A DNA stretch of 64,000 nt from Isoptericola sp. AK164 (lineage in GTDB: Bacteria > Actinomycetota > Actinomycetes > Actinomycetales > Cellulomonadaceae), in NCBI RefSeq assembly GCF_029643425.1, contig NZ_CP119106.1:2232001-2296000 (forward strand). The letters are read 5' to 3'. Position numbers and translations under genes: made by a program. This document shows, piece by piece, positions 9,282 to 16,134 of the stretch. Each line of letters opens with the position of its first letter. The first letter of the stretch is position 1. The notes beneath the pieces are model-generated. The model did not search any database and was not told the DNA's origin. It was given only the letters and a program-made list of their open reading frames with translations.

Positions 9282-9980
9282 CTACGCGCGGACCACCCGC
9301 ACGCGCGAGGCCGCGAGGTGGCCCAGGTCGACGGCCACGGCACCGGCGGGCCCGGTCCAGGTCAGGGAGAGCGTACCGGCGTAGTCGCGACGCTCCACGA
9401 CGGTCACCTCCACGTCGAGCTCGAGACCCAGGTCCGCGAGGTAGCGCAGCGCGTCGGGGTCGGCGTCGGAGATCCGCGCCACGACGCCCCGCTCCCCCTC
9501 GGCCAGGTCCTCGAGCGGGACCGCGTCGGGGCGGACCACCCGGCCGTCCGCCGTGGGGATGGGGTCGCCGTGCGGGTCGCGGACGGGGTGCCCCAGCCGG
9601 GCGTCGATGCGCTCGACGAGCAGGTCCGAGACCGCGTGCTCGAGCACCTCGGCCTCGTCGTGCACCTCGTCCCAGCCGTAGCCGAGCTCACGCACCAGCC
9701 AGGTCTCGAGCAGCCGGTGTCGACGCACCATGGTCAGGGCGTGCCGACGGCCCTCGTCGGTGAGCCAGACCCCGCTGTACGGCTCGTGCCCGAGCAGGCC
9801 CTGCGCCGTCAGCCGGCGCACCGTCTCCGACACCGTGGACGGCCCGACGCCCAGGCGGTCGGCGAGCAGGCCGGTGGTGACCCGTTCGTCGCTCCACTCC
9901 TGCGCCGACCAGATCGCCTTGAGGTAGTCCTGCGCCACCGGGGTCAGATCGGCCGGCCGGGTGGTGTCGGTGTCGTTCAC
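9282..9980 (-). CDS. mntR: manganese-responsive DtxR-family repressor MntR
   Basis: 232 aa: N-terminal winged helix (residues ~10-70, recognition helix near GPSTVSETVRRL), dimerisation/metal domain (~75-140) and C-terminal SH3-like FeoA domain (~165-232). Aligned by eye with IdeR/DtxR, Met10 is replaced by Asp (in AQDYLKAIW) and Cys102 by Glu (in HDEAEVLEHAVS). That is the Asp/Glu ligand set of Mn-selective MntR, and the sequence resembles the mycobacterial MntR. So it probably senses Mn(II), not Fe(II). GTG start at 9980 with TAGGCT 6 bases upstream suggests a leaderless mRNA. No Mn transporter gene is adjacent. Confidence 0.85.
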   Translation of the reverse strand: MNDTDTTRPADLTPVAQDYLKAIWSAQEWSDERVTTGLLADRLGVGPSTVSETVRRLTAQGLLGHEPYSGVWLTDEGRRHALTMVRRHRLLETWLVRELGYGWDEVHDEAEVLEHAVSDLLVERIDARLGHPVRDPHGDPIPTADGRVVRPDAVPLEDLAEGERGVVARISDADPDALRYLADLGLELDVEVTVVERRDYAGTLSLTWTGPAGAVAVDLGHLAASRVRVVRA

Positions 9981-9986
9981 ACCCGA

Positions 9987-9992
9987 AGCCTA
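9987..9992 (-). promoter_or_regulatory. candidate -10 element of mntR
   Basis: TAGGCT on the minus strand, 6 bases before the GTG start of mntR and with no Shine-Dalgarno between, as expected for a leaderless actinobacterial transcript. Confidence 0.45.
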
Positions 9993-10001
9993 CGTGGTGG
10001 G

Positions 10002-11711
10002 TCAGGGCGCGAGCGGCCCCTCGGGGCTCGGCGAGGGGGACGGTTCCTGGGTGCTCCCGCCGTCCGGCGGGTCCTCGAGCTCCAGCGGGGTCGCGACGGG
10101 CGACGCCTCGGGGCTCGGGGTGACCGGGGCGGCCTCCGGCGCCGCCGTCGGCTCGAGCTGCCCGACCGCCGGCACGACCTCGGGCACCGGCTCGCGGTCG
10201 TGCACCGTGGCCTGACCGGCCGGGTTCACGGAGACGACCTGGACGTCCAGCACCCGGCCGTCCTCGGGGTCGAACCGCAGCAGCGTCATCTCGGCGGTCC
10301 CGCGCAACGGGCCGACGGTCGCCTGCCCGGAGGCCGCCCCGGCCGTGCTGGCCGACACGTAGCGGATCCCCTGGCCGACCTGCACGGGCCCGGCCCGCCG
10401 GTGGGTGTGCCCCGAGACCTGGAAAGGCACGCAGCCGGACTCCAGCGCGGGGTCCCCGACCACGGGAGTGTGCACCAGCAGCAGGTCGACGTCGCCCTCC
10501 GTGCAGGCCGTTGCGGCCAGCTCGGCGGCCTGCTCGGCCGGGGTGCGCTCGCGCGCCACGGTCGTGCCCTCGCCGATCCGGGTCTCCAGGACGTCCCGGT
10601 CGCCGAGGATGCGCACCCCGGACGCCTCGACGACGGACCCGTCGAGCACCACCTGACCGTGCGCGGCCTCCTGGGCGGAGGTCAGCACCGAGTCGTGGTT
10701 GCCGTCGGCGACGATCATGGGCACGTCGTCGGGCACGGCGGCCGCGAAGGAGTCCACGCACGCCTTCTCGACGGCTGTGCCGTTCATCGTCGTGTCCCCG
10801 GCGTTGAGCATCACGTCCGTGCCGGACAGCTCCGCGGTCGACCGGATCAGCGGCGACATGCCGGTGTTGCAGTGCAGGTCGGAGACCACGAGCATCGTCA
10901 CCGCGTCCTCGGGCACCGGAGAGGCCGCCCCGAGGTTGGTCCGCACGGCGTCACGGATCTCCCAGGCGCGCCACGCGTCGTGCAGGTCGTCGTCCGCCGC
11001 GGCGTAGAACGCCTCGTTCTCCTCGTACAGCTCCAGGAGCTGGCCCCCGTAGGTGTCGACCACGGACGCCAGGCGCCCGGTGATGCGCGCTCCTTCCAGC
11101 GCGGTCCCCGCGAACACCTCGGACGCCGGGCGCCCGGCCCGCGGCGGCGTCACGTCGGCGGCGACCAGGGTCGACCCGACGACCCCGACCACGACGGCCC
11201 CGGCAGTGAGCTGCCAGGTGCGCGGGGCCAGCGTCGCGGAGAGCTCGTCGCGACGCCGGGGCCCGAGCAGCAGCCGCACGCCCCAGGCCGCGAGCGCCAC
11301 CACGACGAGGGCCCCCACGGTCCGGCGCGCCGCCGAGGCGACCAGGGCCCAGGTGACGGCATCGAAGGTGATCTGGGGGCTGTCGTAGAACTGGAGGTAG
11401 CGGTCGAGGTCGCCGACCAGCTTGTCCAGCGTCGAGGCGTCGTCGACCGCGGTCAGGTCGGCGGGGATCTCCTGGACGGTGACGTCCACGCCGAGGCCGA
11501 GCGGGAGCGGCGAGTCGATCTCGAGGGTGCCCAGCGGACCGAGGTCGGTGACCACGAGGCCGTCGGTGTCGACCTCGTAGACGGCCTCGTGCGGGCCGAG
11601 GTTGAGCTCGGCGGACGCGGTCGTCACGCCGTACACGACGCAGGCGACCACGGCCGCGGTGACCACGAGGGTCCAGCGCAGCCAGCGGGGCGGGGTACGG
11701 CGTTCGGTCAT
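10002..11711 (-). CDS. membrane-anchored metallophosphoesterase
   Basis: 569 aa. N-terminal hydrophobic helix (residues ~8-30), an extracytoplasmic stretch, two further hydrophobic segments (~130-150 and ~180-200), then a calcineurin-like phosphoesterase domain. The motifs appear in order: SDLHCNTG (~275), NAGDT (~305), ADGNHDS (~325), VHTPVVG (~420) and SGHTHRR (~435). These supply the bimetal ligands. The C-terminal 60 residues are Pro/Glu/Ser-rich and probably disordered. ATG at 11711 is preceded by GGATGGGG. It lies 21 bases upstream of mntR on the same strand. Substrate unknown; the topology suggests activity on the outer face of the membrane. Confidence 0.82.
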   Translation of the reverse strand: MTERRTPPRWLRWTLVVTAAVVACVVYGVTTASAELNLGPHEAVYEVDTDGLVVTDLGPLGTLEIDSPLPLGLGVDVTVQEIPADLTAVDDASTLDKLVGDLDRYLQFYDSPQITFDAVTWALVASAARRTVGALVVVALAAWGVRLLLGPRRRDELSATLAPRTWQLTAGAVVVGVVGSTLVAADVTPPRAGRPASEVFAGTALEGARITGRLASVVDTYGGQLLELYEENEAFYAAADDDLHDAWRAWEIRDAVRTNLGAASPVPEDAVTMLVVSDLHCNTGMSPLIRSTAELSGTDVMLNAGDTTMNGTAVEKACVDSFAAAVPDDVPMIVADGNHDSVLTSAQEAAHGQVVLDGSVVEASGVRILGDRDVLETRIGEGTTVARERTPAEQAAELAATACTEGDVDLLLVHTPVVGDPALESGCVPFQVSGHTHRRAGPVQVGQGIRYVSASTAGAASGQATVGPLRGTAEMTLLRFDPEDGRVLDVQVVSVNPAGQATVHDREPVPEVVPAVGQLEPTAAPEAAPVTPSPEASPVATPLELEDPPDGGSTQEPSPSPSPEGPLAP

Positions 11712-11768
11712 CGTGTCCCCATCCTGACACCCTGCGGCGACTGTCCCGCACACCGCCGTCCGGGGACG

Positions 11769-13325
11769 TCAGGAGGTCGCGCGGCGCAGCGTGGTCAGCG
11801 CGATCGCGGCGGCGCCGAGCACCGCGACGAACCCGATGACGGAGGTCGTCACCACACCGCTGCCGAACGCCGCGTGCGCAGAGCCGAGCAGCGCGCTCGC
11901 CTGGTCGGCGGGCAGGTCGGCGGCGACGTTGGTCGCCCCGCCGAGGGTCTCGGCCGCGCGGGCCGCCTCGGCCGGCGTGACGCCGTCGGGCACCCGGACG
12001 GCCGCGTGGTACGACGCCGTGAGGATGCCGCCGAGCACCGCGGTGCCCAGGACCGCCCCGACCTCGTACGCGGTCTCGGAGATGGCCGAGGCCGCACCCG
12101 CCTTCGCCGCCGGCACGGTGGAGACGATGAGGTCGTTGGAGATGGTCTCGGCCATCCCGACCCCGAGCGCGAGCACGACGAAGGCGACGGCGATCCACCC
12201 GGCCTCGCCCCGCCCGGCCACGAGGGCGGTGACGAGGTAGCCGGTGGCCGACACGCAGAGCCCGGCGGCCACGATGACCGCGGGCCGGACACGACGGACG
12301 ATCCGCACGACCGACAGCCCCGCGACGACCGTGGTGATCGTGCCCGGCACCAGGACGAGACCGGCCTGCACCGGGGAGAGCCCGATGACGAGCTGCAGGT
12401 CCTGGGAGACGAAGAACAGGAAGCCGACGAGCGCGAACACCGACAGCAGGTTGACCAGCACGCTGCCGGTGAAGGCGGCGTGCGTGAACAGCCGGACGTC
12501 GAGCATCGGGTCGGGCCGGCCCAGCTGACGACGGACGAACACCGCCCCGATCCCGAGGCCGACGGTGAGCTCGGCGAGCCCCAGCAGGTCACCCTTGGCG
12601 AGCGTCTTGATGCCGAGGACCACGGCCAGCATGGCCGCCATGACGAGGACGACGGAGAGCGGGTCGACCCGTCCCGGCGCGGGGTCGCGGGACTCCGGGA
12701 CGAAGATCGGGGCGAGGATTCCGAGCAGCACGAGCACAGGGACGGCCAGAAGGAACACCGACCCCCACCAGAAGTGCTCCAGCAGCACGCCGCCGACGAT
12801 CGGCCCGACGGCGGAGCCGGCCGCGAAGGCGGAGGCGAAGACGGCGATGGCGAGGCGTCGCTCGGCGCGGTCGGTGAAGACGTTGCGCAGCAGCGACAGG
12901 GCCGACGGCATGAGCATGGCCCCGAAGAAGCCGAGGGCGGCGCGGGCGACCACGAGCGCACCGGCGCTGGGCGCGAAGGCCGCGAGGGCGGACACGGCCG
13001 CGAAGCCGACGGCGCCGGTCAGCAGCAGGCGACGCCGTCCGACGCGGTCGGCGACCGAGCCCATCGGGACCAGGAGCCCGGCGAGCACCAGCGAGTAGGC
13101 GTCGACGATCCAGAGGAGCTGGGTGCCGCCGGGTTCCAGCGCCGCGGAGATCTGCGGCAGCGCGAAGCTGAGCACCGTGTTGTCGATGGACACCAGGAGC
13201 ACCGGCAGCATGAGCACGGCGAGGGCGATCCACCGCCGGACCGGGGACGTCACGGTCGCGCCGGGAGCCGGCGCCGGGGTGGGGTTCGTCGTCGAGGAAG
13301 CCGGTGCCGTGAGGATCTGAGCCAT
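11769..13325 (-). CDS. MFS multidrug efflux pump, DHA2 (14-helix) type
   Basis: 518 aa with about 14 hydrophobic helices. The DHA2 motif near the N-terminus reads LVSIDNTVLSFALPQIS, followed by LLWIVDAYSLVLAGLLVPMG, RVGRRRLLLTGAVGFA (motif A) and a motif C-like GSAVGPIVGGVLLEHFWWGSVF. This pattern fits the EmrB/QacA/SmvA group of proton-driven drug exporters. ATG at 13325 has AAAGG upstream. It is divergent from a TetR-type regulator with a palindromic operator candidate between them, a common arrangement for an inducible efflux pump. Ligand unknown. Confidence 0.88.
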   Translation of the reverse strand: MAQILTAPASSTTNPTPAPAPGATVTSPVRRWIALAVLMLPVLLVSIDNTVLSFALPQISAALEPGGTQLLWIVDAYSLVLAGLLVPMGSVADRVGRRRLLLTGAVGFAAVSALAAFAPSAGALVVARAALGFFGAMLMPSALSLLRNVFTDRAERRLAIAVFASAFAAGSAVGPIVGGVLLEHFWWGSVFLLAVPVLVLLGILAPIFVPESRDPAPGRVDPLSVVLVMAAMLAVVLGIKTLAKGDLLGLAELTVGLGIGAVFVRRQLGRPDPMLDVRLFTHAAFTGSVLVNLLSVFALVGFLFFVSQDLQLVIGLSPVQAGLVLVPGTITTVVAGLSVVRIVRRVRPAVIVAAGLCVSATGYLVTALVAGRGEAGWIAVAFVVLALGVGMAETISNDLIVSTVPAAKAGAASAISETAYEVGAVLGTAVLGGILTASYHAAVRVPDGVTPAEAARAAETLGGATNVAADLPADQASALLGSAHAAFGSGVVTTSVIGFVAVLGAAAIALTTLRRATS

Positions 13326-13382
13326 GGGGAGGCCTTTCACAGCACACGACGGCCAGGGCGACGCGTCGCGTCGGACTTCTGC

Positions 13383-13396
13383 ACCGTCTAGTCGGT
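13383..13396. promoter_or_regulatory. candidate TetR operator between the MFS pump and its regulator
   Basis: Interrupted palindrome ACCG-N-CTAG-N-CGGT in the 102-base divergent intergenic region. It lies 57 bases from the pump start and 31 bases from the TetR ATG, well placed to repress both. Palindromes with CTAG at the centre are typical of TetR/AcrR operators; the pairing here is inferred. Confidence 0.5.
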
Positions 13397-13427
13397 ACAG
13401 TAACCTTTCCGCCGGTAGGGTGCAACC

Positions 13428-13959
13428 ATGCCTCCCCCCACCCGCAGCACGCGCCAAGGTGCTCCAGGCGTTCACCGACCTGCTCGTCACCTCCGGCGAA
13501 CGGTCGGCCACCCTCGACGCGGTCGCCGACCACGCCGGCGTCTCCAAGGGCGGGCTGCTGTACCACTTCGGCTCCAAGGACGCCCTCGTCGACGGGCTCG
13601 TGGAACACCTGACCGCGCTCATCGCCGCCGACGTCGCCGCGATGCGGGCCGACCCCGAAGGCCCGGTGCACTACCTGCTCCGTACGTCGTCGGACGTCGG
13701 CAACGAGTTCGACCGCACCTATCTCGCGGTGGCCGAGCTCGCCCGCGGCGCCTACCCCCGCGCCCGCAGCGCGCTCGACGCCGCCGAGCAGGCGTGGACG
13801 GACACCGTGGCCGAGCAGGTGGGCGACGACGCCCTCGCGCGGACCGTCGTGCTGCTGTCGGACGGCATCTACCACCGCGCCTCGCTGGGCGCGGCTCCCC
13901 CGCCCCTGGAGGAGCTGCTCGCCCTGGTGGAGCGTCTGCGGCGACCTGCCGCGTCCTGA
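13428..13959 (+). CDS. TetR/AcrR-family repressor with an apparent 1-base frameshift near the start
   Basis: The protein has a TetR DNA-binding N-terminus (VLQAFTDLLVTSGERSATLD, then DHAGVSKGGLLYHFGSK) and a ligand-binding C-terminal half. The best start, ATG at 13428 with GGTAGGG 7 bases upstream, is one base out of frame with this body. Reading from it gives MPPPTRSTR and then leaves the TetR frame, whereas the body is read from frame 13429. Skipping one C, either in the C6 run (about 13432-13437) or at the CGCC near 13450, fuses ATG to the body. Without a shift, the nearest in-frame start is GTG at 13420, which has no spaced ribosome-binding site. It is either a sequencing error, an inactive gene or a weak alternative start. 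Divergent from the DHA2 pump it probably controls. Confidence 0.75.
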
Positions 13960-14005
13960 CCGGGACCGCCGGCCCGGGCGTGCGCCGTCGGCCGGTCCTG
14001 CGCCG

Positions 14006-14797
14006 TCAGCCGGTCTTGCGCTGGGCGGCCACCGACCGCCGCAACGCCTCCATGAGGTCGACGACCTCGGCGCCCTCGCCCTCCGGCTGCTCGCCGAACG
14101 TCTCGGCCGCGTCCATCGTGTCGCCCTTCTCGATCTTCGCGTCGATGAGCTGCCGCAGCTGGGCCTGGTACTCGTCGGTGTACTCCTCGGGCGCGAAGTC
14201 CGCCTCGTAGGCGGACACCAGCTGGGCGGACATCGCCAGCTCCTTGTCGCTCACCGAGGTCGACCCGTCCAGCGCCGGGAACTCCGCGGCGCGGATCTCG
14301 TCGGCCCACAGCAGCGTCTGCAGCGTCAGGACCTCGTCCCGCACCCGCAGCGCCGCCAGCCGGGTGCGCTGGCGCAGCGCGAACTTCACGATGGCGGTGC
14401 GGTCGGTCTCCTCCAGGGTGCGCCGCAGCAGCACGTACGCCTTGGGGCTCGTCGAGTCCGGCTCCAGGTAGTACGTCCGGTCGAGGAGGATCGGGTCGAC
14501 CTGGTCGCTCGGCACGAACTCGACGACCTCGATCTCCCGGTTCGACTCCGCCGGCAGGGCCGCGAAGTCCTCCCGCGTCAGCACCACCACGTGCTCGCCG
14601 TCGTCGTAGGCCTTGTCGATGTGCTCGTACGGGACCGTCTCGCCGCACACCTCGCACACGCGCCGGTAGCGGATCCGTCCGCCGTCGGCGTCGTGCACCT
14701 GGTGCAGCGACACGTCGTGGTCTTCGGTGGCGCTGTAGATCTTCACCGGGACGTTCACCAGACCGAACGTCACGGCGCCCTTCCAGATCGCCCTCAT
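14006..14797 (-). CDS. ku: Ku, DNA end-binding protein of NHEJ
   Basis: 263 aa beginning MRAIWKGAVTFGLVNVPVK, the highly conserved bacterial Ku N-terminus, so the ATG at 14797 is preferred to the GTG one codon earlier. The Ku core runs to about residue 235 with CEVCGETVPYEHI and LLRRTLEETDRTAIVKFALR. The C-terminus is short and mildly basic (RRSVAAQRKTG). Bacterial Ku forms a homodimer ring on double-strand ends and recruits LigD, encoded about 1.3 kb away on the opposite strand. An 18-base direct repeat (13981-14016) covers the gene's end. Confidence 0.95.
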   Translation of the reverse strand: MRAIWKGAVTFGLVNVPVKIYSATEDHDVSLHQVHDADGGRIRYRRVCEVCGETVPYEHIDKAYDDGEHVVVLTREDFAALPAESNREIEVVEFVPSDQVDPILLDRTYYLEPDSTSPKAYVLLRRTLEETDRTAIVKFALRQRTRLAALRVRDEVLTLQTLLWADEIRAAEFPALDGSTSVSDKELAMSAQLVSAYEADFAPEEYTDEYQAQLRQLIDAKIEKGDTMDAAETFGEQPEGEGAEVVDLMEALRRSVAAQRKTG

Positions 14798-14836
14798 CAC
14801 CCCATGGTCACGCGGGCGGTCACCGGACGCGACCGG

Positions 14837-15058
14837 TCAGCCGAGCAGCCCCAGCAGGCCGACCACGCCCACCAGCACGCCCAGGAGCAGGGACACCCCC
14901 ACGAGCACGGCGTGCACCGTGTAGAAGCGGGTCGGGCGGCCGGCGTCGTCGCGGGACCGCGGGTCCTTGGTCACGCGTCGCCAGAACTGCGGCCACACCA
15001 CGAGGTTCCACACGGCGGCGACGAGCAGGACGACGGACCAGGCGACGGGGATCTCCAC
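14837..15058 (-). CDS. small SCO4848-family membrane protein
   Basis: 73 aa from GTG at 15058: one hydrophobic helix (residues ~5-22), a basic loop with WPQFWRRVTKDPRSRD, and a second helix at the C-terminus (VLVGVSLLLGVLVGVVGLLG). Length, the VWPQFWRR motif and two-helix topology match the conserved actinobacterial SCO4848 family, whose role is unknown. It lies between ku and the SGNH hydrolase on the same strand. A longer frame continues upstream but is a shadow of the hydrolase. Confidence 0.72.
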   Translation of the reverse strand: MEIPVAWSVVLLVAAVWNLVVWPQFWRRVTKDPRSRDDAGRPTRFYTVHAVLVGVSLLLGVLVGVVGLLGLLG

Positions 15059-15129
15059 GGCGCCGAGTATCGCACTCCCGGCGCGCGGGCGGCGCGCCCG
15101 TCGGCACGCCGCCCGCGGCCCCTCGCGGC

Positions 15130-16005
15130 TCAGCTCCCGAGCGTCGCCAGGACGGCGTCGGCCATGCCGGCCTCGCCGCGGGCGTTCGGGTGCAGCGGCA
15201 CCACCCCGGACCCCTCGAGCAGCGGCTCGACCCACCGCGTCCCGGCCCCGGAGCACGCGTCGCGCCCCTCGCTGACGACCGAGAGGTCGACGAACACCGC
15301 CCCGGTCTCCCGTGCGGCGCGCTCGAGCACGTCGTTCAGCGTGGCCTGCAGGTCGCGCAGGTAGGGCACGTCCCCGCGGGCGAAGGGCAGCTCGGGGTAG
15401 CACCCGACCTGGGGCGGGAGCAGCCACGGGTAGCCCACGACCACGACGTCGGCCCGCGGCGCCCGGCGCTGGACGTCGACGAGCGCCTGCCGCACGGCAG
15501 GATAGGTCCGCTGCTCGACCCGGTCGACGAAGTAGTCGCCGTAGACGTGCTCGCACGGGCTGCCGTACCCGCGGGTCAGGCCGCCCAGCGACCCGCACGC
15601 CAGGATCGCCCCGCTGAAGACGTCGTTGTCGTTCCCGCCGATGGTGACGGTCACCAGGTCCGTCTTCCTCGTGACCGCGTCGAGCTGGGCCGGCACCCGC
15701 CGGTACTGGCGGTCGTACAGGTCGGCCGTCTCGGCCCCGCCGCAGGTGACGTCGGTGAGGTCGGCACCGAGCGCGCCGGCGACGAGCTTCGGGTAGTTGC
15801 GCGTGGCCCGGAGGCACCGGGGCGGCGCCGACGGGTCGAGGGGCAGGATGCCGGAGCCGGCGGCGTACGAGTCCCCCAGGGCGACGTACTCGTCGGGGGG
15901 CGGAGCCGCCGTCGCCGCGGGGGCGGAGACCAGGGTCGCGAGGCCGACGGCCAGTGCCGTGACCCAGGCCGTGGGACCACGACGTGCCCGACGCGATGCG
16001 TTCAT
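15130..16005 (-). CDS. secreted SGNH/GDSL hydrolase (esterase)
   Basis: 291 aa. A Sec signal peptide (basic MNASRRARRG, hydrophobic core, Ala-rich cleavage region near residue 34) precedes an SGNH domain. Blocks: I ALGDSYAAGSG (nucleophile Ser), II CGGAETADL (oxyanion Gly), III TIGGNDND (oxyanion Asn), V PLHPNARG (catalytic His). Several Cys suggest disulfides, as in the Streptomyces secreted esterase/lipase. Expected to hydrolyse lipid or acyl esters outside the cell. ATG at 16005 follows AAGGAGCTG. Divergent from ligD across 129 bases. Confidence 0.9.
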   Translation of the reverse strand: MNASRRARRGPTAWVTALAVGLATLVSAPAATAAPPPDEYVALGDSYAAGSGILPLDPSAPPRCLRATRNYPKLVAGALGADLTDVTCGGAETADLYDRQYRRVPAQLDAVTRKTDLVTVTIGGNDNDVFSGAILACGSLGGLTRGYGSPCEHVYGDYFVDRVEQRTYPAVRQALVDVQRRAPRADVVVVGYPWLLPPQVGCYPELPFARGDVPYLRDLQATLNDVLERAARETGAVFVDLSVVSEGRDACSGAGTRWVEPLLEGSGVVPLHPNARGEAGMADAVLATLGS

Positions 16006-16134
16006 GGGACAGCTCCTTCGCCGTTCGTGCCGCAGATGCTCGACACCGAGCACCGTGGAGAGTCTCGGACCGACGGACCGCACTCGCACGCCTTGCGCGC
16101 TGCGCGTCGCCCCGGGCACCGCCAGGATGGGCTC

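Noticed and set aside
9027-13391. 1454-codon plus-strand open frame
   Set aside because: It lies opposite the MFS, mntR, phosphoesterase and second MFS genes, is His/Arg/Gly/Asp-rich without domains, and is a GC-driven shadow frame.
13324-13427. ATG at 13324 as TetR start
   Set aside because: It would overlap the divergent pump start and add 35 unlike residues covering the operator region; no ribosome-binding site.
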